The notes below the pieces were generated by a model. That model worked only from the letters and a program-made list of their open reading frames with translations, had not been told where the DNA came from and made no database searches. From Cacajao melanocephalus (Eukaryota > Chordata > Mammalia > Primates > Pitheciidae), in contig CAUYLG010039153.1 of the NCBI GenBank assembly GCA_963573385.1, positions 18,890-82,889 of the forward strand: a stretch of DNA of 64,000 nucleotides, given 5' to 3'. Made by a program: the position numbers and the translations under genes. Below, piece after piece: positions 12,121 through 25,065 of the stretch; within the stretch, counting starts at the first letter, position 1; each line of letters opens with the position of its first letter.

Positions 12121-13669
12121 CTTATGTGAAGTTAGAGCCACACAAGAAGGAACCAAGACTCAGGATTGCAGACATCTGCCCTGGGAAAGAGTCAGTGAAG
12201 ATAGAGAGGCTGAATCATTAAAGTATTATCCAAGCAAATAAAGAAGGGAAGAACACTAGAGATATTTTAAGAAAACATGGTACATTTTGGAATCTAAAGG
12301 CCATTTGGCAACTAACTCAGGGTTAAGTGAGAGCATGCTGAGTAGTCAGGCTGAAGGTGGGGTCAGAGTTTCAATCAGAGAGCAAAGGTTACCTTTCTAA
12401 TTTAAAAGGACTCCATTTTGATTTTCTAAATGTAATAAACTGAAAGGCAGTGAACCTAAAGGCAAGAAGACCTTTTGCAAAGCAATTGCAGTAACCCAGG
12501 TGATGAAGAATGAGGCCACATTGTGGCCGTGGCATTGAAAAAGAGTCACAACAGTAAGAAAGGATTAGGTGGCAGAACTGATGGATTCTGAATACTAGAG
12601 GTCCAAATGAGTAAGATGTAAGCCTTATTCTCAATGCATTGTCACTCTAGTAAGGAAAACATGTAAAACTACCAACCTTATTATGCAATGTTATATTCAA
12701 AGTGCTATATTCACAGTAGAGTTTTTATCCTGTGCGTCCTTCTAGTGAGAAATACAGGAAACTTTTCCCTGGGAAAGTTTTCAATAACTGGGAGAGTTTC
12801 AGTCCCATTTATTCTTGTTGTGGATGATTAGAAAAGGAAAGAACATAAGATTAGAAAATACTAAGATGCAGTTGATAAAGCAGATGGCAGAAAGAGAGAA
12901 GACATTTTTTCAGTGAAACGTGAAGAAAAATGAAGGAAAGGAAACCCTGGCCCCAGAACTGTAGTCTGGCAACTTCTGTGAGGAGGAGGAGAGCTAGAGA
13001 TGTGTGGAGCAAGATGACATCTGCTTTGGCACAGAGTGACGCTGGCCAACAGCACTAAACTACAGTGTCATTCTGGGTATCGGGGAGTATATTTGAGAAG
13101 TGCCTGCCAAGAATAGCAGATTTCCCCAAATCTTCCATCTCATACATCTAGATTACTCTGCATTTCTGTGAGCTCTGCAGGACCTAGGTGGCAGAGGTAT
13201 ACAAGTCTAAGTTATGAAGTGGAAGCCATAATACCTAAATGCAGAACGAAGCACAAAAAGGGAAATTGCATACAAATACTCACATATACATCATTTGCAG
13301 CAAAGCAAAATTAATTTACCGACATCCTGTGAAACAGTAGGGAAGAGATATTCTGAAGTTTCTAGCAAATAAAGAAAGATATTACTGGGAATTAATAATG
13401 GTATCCATTGTAATTAATTTAAAGTATGTAAAGGGGCATTTGTATTATCTCCCTTTAATGGAAGGTCCTTCTCATGCTGGCTTTTTCTTTTAGCAGATAT
13501 AAAAATATGTATAAGGGATTTGTTGGTTCACTTCTGACCTGCTCTCTCTAAAATTTTTTCTCTCTCAAGTCTTTGATGTGAAAATTACAGATTCTACAGA
13601 ACTTTATTCTAAGAGTTTTATATGTGCATATTTATGTGGAAACCCAGAAGTGTAAGGAATTCATTTTTC

Positions 13670-13960
13670 CCAGAAAGGAATATAGGGGAGTGGGGAGTAA
13701 TGCAAGGGGTAGTGACATTTGAATTGGTACTTGGGAATAAGAGGGATTTCACCAAGGAGGCAAGAGCAGAAAGGAATTCTAGGCAGAGTTAATGGTCTCC
13801 TAGAAAATGCATAGCATGTTCAGGAATAGCAAGTAGCAGTTTAAGGTGACAAGACATAGGCTGGCTGAGACTGAGAGGAAAGGATAAGCACAAAGCCAGA
13901 ATTATTAGTCAGGGCTATTCCATGAAAGGCTTCAGTGAACTTTGTTGGACAACCCAACTT
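13670..13960. repeat. Unassigned ancient interspersed repeat
   Basis: Text such as gtagtgacatttgaattggt, ggaattctaggcagagtt and gcatgttcaggaatagcaag follows the same old mammalian repeat consensus that is visible at 22.8-24.9 kb. I cannot name the family with certainty. Confidence 0.45.
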
Positions 13961-15809
13961 AATTTTTGCCAGAAGTTAGATTTAAAACATCAGGAATGAG
14001 TGAGGCCTGCTAAAATTGGAGTTGTTATTTCCTTCTCAAAGATGGTAGTAATTGCTGAATTTTTGAGAGTTGGTAGAACAGCCCTGAAGGGTTCCATTAT
14101 TCCCATGAAAATTAGCAGTTCTTGTGGTAAGGAAATGTTTTAGGAATTGTTGATAATAGGTATGTCAACAACTTCCAATTGCATAATGCCCCTAGAAAGA
14201 TCCAAATCTTTTTCATGTGTTTTCTCTCATATTCCAAAAATAGTATTGGCAAATGTTCAGAGAAGGCAGAAGTTTGCCAGAACATACCCTTTAAAACCCA
14301 GCTCACCTCTTTATGGAAGCAATCTTAGACAAATCTCTTGCATGTCATTCAGACTATAGTACTTGACTTTGGTGTCCATATGCATCATGTTATGAATTGT
14401 ACGTGTGTTTAGAGAAAAAGAAAACCTTTTTTGTTCTTTCTGTAGCTTGCTCAAGTACTATAATTTGACCTGAGTCACAACTGTACTACTCACCTTTCTT
14501 TTAGTCAAAACTTTTACTTCCACATCCTTATTATCATTTCCATAAGGGATTAAGAAACACCAAACATAGGAACTGAAATTCTTCACTGTTTAAAAAAAAA
14601 GCATAAATTCATGAATGACATTGAAGATAAAAAGTACTGCTATTTATGGGCCTTAAGTTCATCCTCCTTCCCCGTAAAGTCAAATCCACACATCATTCCA
14701 GCAAGGACTTTAACAAAGTTAAATAATACAAGTGAGAAGGTCTTAAACCGTGGAAAATGTCATTATTGTTTTAATCAAATCAGATATTAAAACTGAAGTC
14801 TGGTCAGAGTTGGATGACATAGTTTACTAAGGGAATAGAGGACATTTTGCTAACTGGTTAGAGTTCTCCCTAAATTAATGTTGATTATGTTTCAAATTCC
14901 AAACCTTGCTCATGCACCAAAATATAATACAATGCCTGCCCTTTCCCCTGACTACTAACTTACCAAGAGAGAGAAAGTTAGTAATGGTCAAATTTTCCCA
15001 CAGCTTATTTGGAGGGCTTAGTAGTGGAAAATAAAAGGGGCTTTGGTTTCCCTCAGTTCGGCCCGCCTAGAGCCTACAGTAAAAGTTCAGAAGCAATAAT
15101 ACCCCATGTTACCAAGGGACAGGATGGAGTCAGTTTGATTCTGGAACTCCGGGACACCCTGTGTTATGTGTCTTTCAGTTTAGTTGTTACTGCCAATAGC
15201 ATCATGTTGTGTGGTTCTGGAATAGATTCTATATAGGGTACCTGAAGGTCCTTCCCATACCCTGCCAACCAAACAGCCAGTGCTATTTTTATATAGAGCC
15301 AGGCAACATATAATTTCCGTGACTGTTACTTAGAATGAGCTGGCAAGTTCAAACCAGATTTTATGAACATGCCTGGCATTGTCAGTAAAGTCTGGAAGTT
15401 GAGCAAAGTTAATTTTTCTCAAATGGATAAAGGGTTTTTTTTTTAAGGATTTGTACGATAGTTTTGTAAAATTTATGAAAGAATATATTAGATCAATGTT
15501 TTAGGCTATGTATCAACCAAAGAACATTTTTATTAATGATCTCTATGGAATTAAATTAAATTTCAAGATGTGAAGCTATTTTTGTTGTCTTCAAAGAAGC
15601 AATTTGGGATGTATTCAGAGCTTCTTTTTATATGCTTAAATAAAGCATGTAAGGCATGAGTATCTATCAGGGCATCTGATCTGTTGGTAAGTATAGATAT
15701 TTTCATTCTGATTATTTATTTTCATTCCAGAGTATCAAGACAATGCAAGACTATAAAACTTACCAGTGATACTTCTCTCTATTCACTCCCTTGATCATCA
15801 CAGACAGCC

Positions 15810-15985
15810 CAAGCTGTAAGGAACTTTATAGATCATTCCCTTTACTTCACAAATGAAGAAATTAATATCAAAGTCAAAAAAAAAAGAAATTAATACTTAG
15901 AGAAAAACAGTAGACTTTCTCCTTCCCAAGTTTACATAGCAGGTTAATGAAAGAACTAGAATTAAAACCCAGATCTCTTGCAGTC
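15810..15985 (+). repeat. Diverged MIR-like fragment
   Basis: cacaaatgaagaaattaat, gtttacatagcaggttaatg, aactagaattaaaacccaga follow the MIR 3' half. A short tandem duplication (gaaattaat twice) around a poly-A (15873-15882) interrupts it. Confidence 0.55.
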
Positions 15986-16813
15986 TGTTACATTATTTCT
16001 TCTCTGCTGGCAGAATAGTAAGTGCATCTCCTTCTTTTATTTTTCTGTTTCCACATTTCGAGCCCCAATTCTCCTTTGGTGAGCTGCTGAAAGCAAGTGT
16101 AAAATACAGTTTATTCCCTAAACTGAGAGAGAGATCCCAGTCTATGTTTTCAGGATCTGGCCTGTTAACACAGAAATGTATTTTTATTACATTCAAAAGA
16201 GGGAACACAGTAATCGTAAAACCACTTTATTTCCCTAATTCAGTACCCTCCCCTACAGCTTCCTGCACACATACATTCTTTCCTGGTAAAAAGATGGAAG
16301 CAAGTGGGTCAACAATTGAGATAATTGTCCAGATGCTTAAAACATATTTTAGATGATAGATTCAAAAGTGCGTGTGTGCTTCTGAGAGATTTATGTCACA
16401 TGGCTTAGAAGAATTTCAATGTAAATTTCTTTGTAATTTCTTTCCTCTTGTGATAAACATTAGCATTCCAAAGGGACAAAAAACATATTCTACTAGAATG
16501 TTTACTTCCATTATTTTATGCAAAAAATATCTTAATCTTACATAATCTTATTAAGCATATGGAAATATGTCAGACTACTTTTTTACTGTAAATAAAATTA
16601 TTTCTAAATATAAACATGTGTTCTTTTAATGACCATCAAACTCATTCCAAGGAGGCATTTCAATCTGTAGCCATGTGCATATTATTTTTAGAGAGCTTTT
16701 AACTCTGAATCACTTTTTGTCTTAACCAATCATGAAATAAGAAATGTCTAATGCATTAAATGACAAATCAATTGTTCCTATTTTAGAGAATCAAAGAAAA
16801 GATAGTATGATTA

Positions 16814-17113
<300 letters not shown>

Positions 17114-17520
17114 TGAAGACTTAAAAATAATTATCTGCTGTTTTGTACTTTAGTATTGCCATGTTGGTTTTGGCAAATCACTTTATTTGAAAGTCATTTT
17201 AAATAAAAGGGAATCCAAATACAGAATAACTCCATCAGAAATCAGGATATAGCTCCCTTGGTGGAGTTAGTGACTGAAACTGGCTCCACAGGTCCTTCTG
17301 GATGCCAGTAATGCCCTACCTCCTTGGGTACTGGTTATACATGTGTGCAGAGCTGACATATTTATGTGGACATTTTAGTATGTATTTTATATTTTAATTC
17401 AAAGGGAAAAAAATTAATATGCCAAAATAAAGTCTGTGAAATTTGCCCTATACAATATACAAATATGGGACTAGTAGTATCGTGTACTCTTTATTATTGG
17501 ATTCCAAATTAAAAAGAATA

Positions 17521-17826
17521 GGCCAGGGACGGTGGCTCATGCCTGTAATCCCAGTACTTTGGGAGGCTGAGGTGGGTGGATCACCTGAGGTTGGGAGTTT
17601 GAGACAAGCCTGACCAACATGGAGAAACCCCATCTCTACTAAAAATACAAAATTAGCCAGGCGTGGTGGCGCATGCCTGTAATCCCAGTTACCCAGGAAG
17701 GCTGACGCAGGAGAGTCGCTTGAACCTGGGAGGCAGAGGTTGTGGTGAGCTGAGATTGTGCCACTGTACTCCAGCCTGGACAATGGGAGCAAAACTCCAT
17801 CTCAAAAAAAAGAAAAAAGAAAAAAA
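17521..17826 (+). repeat. Alu, S-like, sense
   Basis: Full-length dimer from ggccagggacggtggctcat to actccatctcaaaa with an A-rich tail. The minus-strand frames at 17448-17842 are this Alu. Confidence 0.95.
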
Positions 17827-18178
17827 TTGATAGATTGCTCAATTAAAAAAAAAAGTTTTTCTGTACTCTAACAGAAATTTAGATGTTAAATCACTCCAAT
17901 TCAAGGTAGTATGTATGTAAATCAATTATATTTGTCATTAAGGTAAAAGCAGGACCTTGCCTTACCTTCCGAGTTTCTGAAATGTGGGATCTTTTTTGTC
18001 TTAAAATATATTCTAAACATGATTTTATACACTGTCTTTTAATAAAATGAAGTATAACTCACTTCTAAGTAAAGCGTTCTTCAAATTTATTTGTGTGGCT
18101 GATAATAGATGGCTTGTTATTTTTTCCTATGACTTAGAAACAAGAAGAAATATTTACTTTGCAAATCATCCTTAACAG

Positions 18179-18287
18179 GTTGCCTCTGCCAGAACAGACA
18201 TTCATGGGCTACTGGACAATTGGTCAGGCAAGAAGTGGGATGCAAAAACTCTTGTGTCCAGTGGAAACTCATCATATAGACATAAAG
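18179..18287 (+). CDS. VWA8: VWA8 exon C: start of beta-rich middle region
   Basis: 109 bp, phase 2 in, phase 0 out. The acceptor cttaacag ends at 18178 and the donor gttagt begins at 18288. The split codon GA|G gives Glu, followed by LPLPEQTFMGYWTIGQARSG and ending THHIDIK. Estimated residues 1039-1075. Aromatic/Gly-rich short strands begin here, marking the change from the AAA+ lid to a beta-rich, propeller-like fold; that fold is inferred from composition. The exon is 15.7 kb from exon B, and the matching phase argues that no coding exon was missed between them. Confidence 0.9.
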
Positions 18288-18850
18288 GTTAGTATCATCA
18301 TTATTTTCTCTTAAAATACTAAACCTTATAAATTTTGCTGTATCTTCCCTGGAGATAATCCAAACAATCTCAGAAATGATTTGTTCTGATGTTATTTTAG
18401 CTTCTGCTCTAACTTTCAAATCAGACTGGCCTCTCAGTAGACAATTCCTAAAGGGTAGATAGAATTTCTAAAAAGCTAATTGGATAATGAGAGTCAGGTA
18501 TATTATATATTTTCCTAGGAAAGTTACTCTGCGATAATTGTCTTTACTTTGTATGTGCTAATAGGATTAAAACTTTGTGCTTTTTTATTTTGGGCCTCTT
18601 TTTAACCACATACTGTTGCCAGGTTCAGTTTTCATGTGAAAGGTAAAAGAAAGAAGTATCAGTCACTAGTTGCAGTAGAAGTCTCGCTAGGTATTTCAAG
18701 CAGAAAGGGATTTACTGTGAGAAAATAGATGCTTATAAAGTCACTAGAAAGGGCAGCAGGAACAGAAGTTGAGGGGCAGCACTGGACTTGTAATTTCAAG
18801 ATCAATATTTCTGATTCTGCTATCATCCCTGCTGCAGAAGGCAACACAGT

Positions 18851-19076
18851 AGAGCAGTGTCAGCAAACATTTTCTCTAAAGGAACAAATAGTCAATACCT
18901 CAGGCTTTGTGGCCATATAGATTCTGCTGCAACCACTCAACTCTGCCATATAGTGCAAAAGCAGCCATGGCAATATATAAACAAATGGATGTGGCTGTGT
19001 TTCACTAAAATTTTATCTAGAAAAAAACAGGCTGTGGGTCAGCCCTGGCCTGCAGGCCATAGTTTGTCAACCGTTA
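18851..19076 (-). mobile_element. hAT-type non-autonomous DNA transposon
   Basis: The ends are imperfect inverted repeats (cagtgtcagcaaac at the left, gtttgtcaaccgtt at the right). The interior carries gctttgtggccatatagatt, gcagccatggcaatatataa and cctggcctgcaggccatagt, which belong to a common mammalian hAT element. The family name was not resolved. Confidence 0.7.
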
Positions 19077-19083
19077 TAGTAGG

Positions 19084-19114
19084 ACAAAGTTAAACACACC
19101 CAGACATGTGCTAA
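19084..19114 (+). repeat. 31-bp dispersed duplicate, copy 1
   Basis: Matches 20443-20473 at 30 of 31 positions, 1.36 kb apart and on the other side of exon D. Confidence 0.85.
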
Positions 19115-20060
19115 TCTGACAGTTCATTTTTGTCAGAGCCTCCTTGTCTGCTATCACTGCAGGAAGATGGCCACTATCTCTTTTCTGCCTTCCACATCTC
19201 ATTCAAGTGCATTTAACTGGCAAAACCTAAATCATTTCCAGAACGCTTTCTAAAGGGAGGATGAGAAATGCAGTTTCTTACTTCCCTGTCTCCCAAGATA
19301 TGGACTAGATAGAAGAGGGGTGGTGGATGGGGGACATGGATGCCAGTATCTAGTCCAAACATTTTTGATTAATTAAGGACTTCAGGGCATGCAAATCACT
19401 GGAGTTTTGCTTACTTCTATAGCGTTCTTTCAGGAAGTCATATCTAAGTACCCAGAACTAATATCCATAACATTATTAAGTTAGTTCATCTGCTTATTAT
19501 TTATGTTGAGTAATTATTACCATGTGTGAAATACTCTGTCTTTCATAAGTAACATTAGTGGTTATCAGTAATTTTGGTTTATTTTTTAATTTCAAATGCC
19601 ACATGTTTCTGCATTTAATTTAAAATACCCAGGTTTAACCATTACATTTCTGTGCAATGACATAAAAATTCTTCTTCACAATGGAAATAAATCACACTCT
19701 GGCTCATTCATTTGCAAATTATTCCCCTGGTTTGGGCAGCCCTGGGTTCTGATACATGGAGTTCAAAACTGGCTCTCGCCTTAGGAAGGAATGAAGAAAT
19801 GAGAAATCCTATGGGATTTTACATCTGGTATATTTTGTGAGTAAAAAGAAAAATGAGAAATTAAATAAGATAGCACATGTGAAAGCATTTATAAATGCAA
19901 GTGTATGATATTGTTATGAGTACTAAGCCTATCAATAAATTGAAAAAAGGTATAACAAGATATTAAATACTTGAATGTAAAGTTTATATTTTGGAAGAAC
20001 TTTATTCTACATTTTGGTGACAACAAAAATTTCTTAACTGAGATAACTGCTTTATTATAG

Positions 20061-20199
20061 GGGCCAGCACTTATAAATATACAGGAGTATCCGATAGAAA
20101 GACATGAAGAAAGATCCCTAAACTTTACTGAAGAATGTGCCTCCTGGAGAATACCACTGGATGAAATTAATATAATCTGTGACATTGCTACATCATATG
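20061..20199 (+). CDS. VWA8: VWA8 exon D
   Basis: 139 bp, phase 0 in, phase 1 out. The acceptor is tttattatag at 20051-20060 and the donor gtatgt begins at 20200. The exon encodes 46 codons from GPALINIQEYPIERHEERSL through ECASWRIPLDEINIICDIATSY plus one base. Estimated residues 1076-1121. It is acidic, and the final hydrophobic run looks like a buried strand. The first residues fit directly after the DIK end of exon C. The minus-strand frame over this exon is a shadow. Confidence 0.9.
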
Positions 20200-20442
20200 G
20201 TATGTCTGCTTAATCTTTTGATCTTTCCTTCCTGCATATGTTTTTTTAAAAGAGGGATTAAAATAATCTCTAGACATCAAAAGTTTATGATAGACTTGGT
20301 GTCTGTCATTCTTGGATTGAATAGCAATTATATGTAATTTAGAACTAATTTCCTCTAACAACCTAACAAAATGCTGTTGTGGAATCCACATAAGCACTGC
20401 TGAGTTTGTATGCATATGTCTGTTTCTCATTACAATTGTAGC

Positions 20443-20473
20443 ACAAAGTTAAACACACCCAGGCATGTGCTAA
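20443..20473 (+). repeat. 31-bp dispersed duplicate, copy 2
   Basis: Differs from 19084-19114 by a single a/g change. It lies in sequence not recognised as a known repeat. Confidence 0.85.
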
Positions 20474-21348
20474 AAATAGAAGGGAAAAAGAAAAAGGAGA
20501 AAACATTGGGTTTTTTGGCTGGGATTCCAGTTTGGTGATTACATGAACCATGAAAGTAGGGCTGGAGTGATTTGCAGTCATTAAACTTCTCATTGTAAAG
20601 AATGGCAAATAAAGGATGTGAATTTTTGGCATCCACACTTTTGGGCTATTGCCATTACCTACTGATTCATGCAGTGGGCCCTGGGTACATTTTGGCAGAA
20701 GTTCCTCAACTGCTGTTGGTTACTAAGGTAATATAAACTGAAGTGGTAGCTGGGGGAAGGGAGAGAATCTCTAACTTGACTAATATGAGAATTGTTGAGA
20801 CAAAAATTGATATCTTGTTTTTGTGCCTGTAAGTTCTATTGATATAGTTTATTCCTCAAATCTGCTATTTGAAATAAAAATATGTGCTTTTAAAAATGTA
20901 CAGTTTTTTTTGAAAAAGATTGGTAAAAGATACATATAAATCGTGTGTCTATATGTTTAAGACAAAGACTGAACTGTATTTAATGGCTGCAAAAAAAAAG
21001 AGAAAACATTAAATGTGTTTATTAAGTACATTTCTGTTAACACTTTTACTGTATTCCCAGTGCCCTAAGTTATGCAGGAAGGTGCTCAATAAATGTTGAA
21101 TAGAACTTATTTGTGTTGATAATGGAAGTATTATAAAAGATCCATAAATTATAAATTCTATGGTTCTGATAATTGAAACTGTAACATCTACAGTTCGCAT
21201 CATCTCCTAAATAATATTTGTCTTTTTCAGTCCTTCTGTTGACTTGTGTTTCTTTTCAGTTAGCTTATTTATTTAAATTTACTATATCTTTATATAGAAT
21301 ATGATATGTATAATATGATATCGTAATATATGTAATATATTGATATGG

Positions 21349-21376
21349 CACACACACACGCACACAGACACACACA
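21349..21376. repeat. (CA)n microsatellite, imperfect
   Basis: CA units with two G interruptions, preceded by a run of TATA/ATAT text from 21295. Confidence 0.9.
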
Positions 21377-22345
21377 TGTGTTCCAGATTTTTCAGGGTAG
21401 TCCCAAATTTAAATGATGTATTTTATTGTCATATCTTGTGTCTTAATTTGGGGTTCAGAAAAATATGACCACTATAAAATAGATACCTGGGTGATAGGTG
21501 ATGCTGATAGCATTTATTATGCAAAAGCAGCTTAATCCCTTACCTCAATGGAGCCCACATAAGAGATTATGAGAAACTTAGTCCACAGTCTAGCTACTCA
21601 AAGGGAAGACCTCAAACCAGCACCATTAGCCAAGTCTCCTGGGAATTTGTTGGAAAGACAGAATCTGCAACCTGACCCCAACCCTCCTGAAGCAGAGTCT
21701 GTCGTTTTATTAGATCTCCAGGTGATTCATAGGCACTTGAAATTTGAAGAAGCACTGACGTCTCCAAATGGAAGGAAATGGACTTAGGTACCCAGATTGA
21801 AAAGACAGAGATTTTATAATAAGAAATACTCAAATTTGAACAAAAGCTTGGAAAATAAGATCCATAGACCTAAGATTTTTTAAAAATTGAATTACTTATT
21901 TACAGCAAGAAAATTTTAAACAGCTAGTAACTATCTGGAAAATGTAAGGTTAGCAGATAGAAGACATTGACCAACTGGTGACCAACAAAAGAAGAGACCA
22001 GACCTTCACTGTAGCATTAAGCATGTTGCTGTCACACAAGGAAGAATTTCCTGACATTGAGGATTGTTTAATATCGAATGGTTTTATCACAAGATATTGT
22101 GACATCCTTTGGGGAATGAATAGATAATCAGTTTTTTCAGATACATAGGTGTGACCCTCTATCTACATTTAGGGTCAAAACTAAGCTGCTTCTGATGGTC
22201 TTTTCAGCCTAATCAAGCCAAATCATATGCTGAGTTCCAACTCTGTGTTCCAAACGTGTATTCATGATTCAGTTTTCACTAGACCTCTTGACCAATTAGA
22301 AAACTGTTTGCAAACCACAAAATTAACACTTTTTTGTCATTTCAG

Positions 22346-22545
22346 AAAATGAGCAAAATACTCTTTGTGTAGTTACATGCAATCCCGTTTCCCTGTACTT
22401 TATGAATATGGCTGGAAAAAGTGGCTACTTTGTGGATCTTTTTGATATCTTCCCAAGAACAGCCAGTGGCATTTGGCAACCTTTTGTGACAGTGGCACCG
22501 CTGGGAAGTCCCCTCAAAGGTCAAGTGATTCTCCATGAGCAGCAG
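22346..22545 (+). CDS. VWA8: VWA8 exon E (longest exon in the beta-rich region except M)
   Basis: 200 bp, phase 1 in, phase 0 out. The acceptor is tttgtcatttcag ending at 22345; the donor gtaatg begins at 22546. G|AA gives Glu, then 66 codons including NTLCVVTCNPVSLYFMNM, AGKSGYFVDLFDIF and GQVILHEQQ. Estimated residues 1122-1188. The repeated hydrophobic-strand and Gly-turn pattern fits propeller blades. The AGKSG string resembles a short P-loop fragment, but it lacks the full GxxxxGK[ST] motif and lies in the beta region, so it should not be read as a Walker A site. Confidence 0.9.
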
Positions 22546-22767
22546 GTAATGCACACCAGGCTACAATTTTGTGAAGAATAACTTACATGGAAGACAAGAG
22601 TGATTAGAAACCTGTAACTGAAAAGATGTGTTTTCATGACGATCAAGGAGAGGAGCTGAAGGGATGGGTCAGGAGTTGCATTTTATCAGTAGCACAAAGG
22701 CAGGCTAATATCTTCCTTTCTGCAGAGACTTCAACATGACCTATAAATCTAGAAACAGATAACCCAG

Positions 22768-22840
22768 GGGTTTTCAACCTCGACACTATTGACACCTGAG
22801 GTCAGATGATTCTTTGTTGCAAAGCTTAACACTCTCTTTG
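22768..22840. repeat. hAT-type end fragment
   Basis: ccaggggttttcaacctcga, cactattgacacctgagg and attctttgttgc follow the start of a common hAT-Charlie non-autonomous element, truncated after about 70 bp. Confidence 0.55.
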
Positions 22841-24860
22841 GGGAGATGGACAAGTAAACCAACAAATGAACATGGCAGTTTCAGGTAATGATAATTGTTA
22901 TGTATGGAAACAAGGTAATGTCCAAGGGAGTGATGGGGATGGGGTAAGAGGAATTGAGAAGATGAATGGTATTAAAAAGAGTGCTGATATTTCTCCTTTT
23001 AGGAGATGACATTTTATCTGAGACCTGAATGATGTATTTTGGTAGAGACAGCCATGTAAATACACCAAATGGAATGCAGTGAGATCCATCAGTATCTAAT
23101 GATGCTCAAGTTATATCCATCATTACTATGGATTAGTACACTAAGATTGTACTAATGACAAGCACAGATGCCCAGAGTCAGGCTAAAAACAATTCCAAAC
23201 AAAACATATAGATCAGAAGACAGGTTGTGTTTTAATTAGTGAGACTTCTAAAGGTCTAAGTTATCTATGCAATACCAATAGAAAGGAGCCTAATGTTTTT
23301 GTATACCTATTATCTATCTAGTATATACCAAGTACTACACTAAGCATATTCATTCAACAAATGTATATCATGTGTCGCCTATTGGGGATACTGCAGTGAC
23401 CAAAAATACCCAAAAACTCTTGTCCTCAAAAACTTACATTCTGATGCAGGAAGATAGATAATAATCAAAATAAATAATTATAACTTAAATTAGCGGTGAG
23501 AAGCAAGAGGGAATAAGACTGCAATTTAAAATAAGGTAGTCATAGATTGCCTAATTGAAAGGGGGATATTTAAAAAAAGACTTGAGAGATGAAGAGAAGA
23601 GGTATCCGGAATAAGAGAGTTCTAGGCAAATGGAATAGTGGATTTAAAGACCCAAAGCTAGAAACATGTCTCTTCATCTTTAAAGAAGAGTAGTGGGGAA
23701 GATTGAATAAGAGGGAAGTAGGAGGAGGTGAGATAAAGAGGTTACACTGTGGGTTGGACTAGGGGCAAAGTAAGCTGGGTAGCGGGAAGCAGGTTGTGTA
23801 GAGCAGGGGTCCCCAACCCCCAGGCCGCAGACCAGTATTGGTTCCTGGCCTGTTAGGAACTGGGCGGCACAGCAGGAGGTAAGTGGTGGGTAAGTGAACA
23901 TTGCTGCCTGAGCTCCACCTCCTTTCACATCAGCCACAGGATTACATTTTCATAGGAGCATGACCCCTATTGTGAACTGCACATGCGAGATCTAGGTTGT
24001 GGGCTCCTTGTAAGAATCTAACTAATGGCTGATGATTTTAGGTAGAACAGTTTCATACTGAAACCATCCCACAGCCCCCACCCAACCTCCCCAGTCAGTG
24101 GGAAAATTCTATTCCACAAAACTGGTCCCTGGTGCCCAAAACATTGGAGACCACTGGTATAGAGTCTTGTAGGCCATTGAAGTTTCTGGGTCGTGACTAT
24201 GAGTGAAAGGGGAAGACATTAGAAAGTTTTGAGCAGGGAGCTAGCATGATTAAAGGATTTCTCTGGGTGCTCTGTGTGAATACTCTGTATTTGCTAAGAT
24301 ACAATGAGGGAGACTAGTTAAGAGAATGGTGGTTTGGAGGAGGATGGCCTCACAAGCAATGGCAGAGTTTAGCTGTATTTTGAGGGTAGAACCAACAGAA
24401 TTTCCTAACAATTCCAACGTATGGGGTGAGAGAGAGAGAGTAAAGGACAACTGTAAGATTTAGGGACTGAGCAACTTGAAGTTGCCATTGACTAAGATGG
24501 AGTTTGGGAGGGAAGCTCAGATGATGTTAGATTCCATTTGAGATGTCTATTAAATATCCGAGTAGATGATAAGACTAGAGTTCAGTGGAGAGCTCCTAAC
24601 AGGAAATATACGTTTGGGATTCATTGACAAATAAATATTCTTTAAAGCCGTGAGACTGAAAGAAGTCACCAAGGGAGTGAACGTAAGTGGAGAACAGAAG
24701 TCCAAACACTAAGCCTTGGGGCAGTAAAATATTAAGAAATCAGGGAGATGAGGAAGAATCAATGACAGAGTTTGAAAATGAGTGACCAGTAGAGTAGATG
24801 GATAAACTGAAGAGTGTGTTATCCAGAAGGCAAGTGATGAATGTCTAAAGGATAAGGATC
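22841..24860. repeat. Unassigned ancient repeat, split by MER1-type insertion
   Basis: Segments before 23803 (gagatgacattttatctgag, cattcattcaacaaatgtat, gagttctaggcaaatggaat) and after 24157 (gtcttgtaggccattgaag, ttttgagcagggagctagca, gaagtcaccaagggagtgaa) continue in the same order as one old mammalian repeat or several related fragments. The family was not resolved. Confidence 0.5.
23804..24156 (+). mobile_element. hAT-Charlie MITE, MER1-type
   Basis: The element begins caggggtccccaaccccc and ends cattggagaccactg, giving short terminal inverted repeats. The flanking 8-bp duplication is gtgtagag (23796-23803) and gtatagag (24157-24164), one mismatch, as expected for hAT. The interior ggcctgttaggaactggg, ttgtgaactgcacatgcgag is characteristic. 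Family name from memory. Confidence 0.8.
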
Positions 24861-24865
24861 AATTG

Positions 24866-25065
24866 TTAAATGTTGACGACATAACATGTAAGAGATTGTT
24901 TACATTATCTCATGTTATTCTTCCAACTGTCCAGTGAGGTAGCTCTAAGCCATATTTACACATGAGAGAACTGAGGCTCAGAGTTCAAATAACTTGTCTG
25001 GCAAGTACATAATAGACCTGAGATTCATAGCATGTTGGATTGACCCTACCAGAATTAAACTTCAC
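24866..25065 (+). repeat. MIR SINE
   Basis: acattatctcatgttattct, ccagtgaggtagctctaagc, gagagaactgaggctcagag and aacttgtctggcaagtac appear in MIR order. Confidence 0.8.

Larger units (their letters stand above)
18288..20060 (+). other. VWA8: Intron C-D
   Basis: 1,773 bp. Contains a hAT-type DNA transposon fossil (about 18851-19076) and one copy of a 31-bp dispersed duplication (19084-19114). The rest is unassigned, with no gene seen. Confidence 0.85.
20200..22345 (+). other. VWA8: Intron D-E
   Basis: 2,146 bp. Holds copy 2 of the 31-bp duplicate (20443-20473), an L2-like 3' end (about 21030-21090, ending gtgctcaataaatgttgaat), a CA repeat (21349-21376) and otherwise unassigned sequence. Confidence 0.85.

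Noticed and set aside
14112..14359. Overlapping open frames on both strands
   Set aside because: Short, no recognisable product, no splice logic, no codon pattern; probably chance.
22418..22432. AGKSG string in exon E as a Walker A motif
   Set aside because: It lacks the full P-loop consensus and a paired Walker B, and lies in the beta-rich region downstream of the AAA+ modules.
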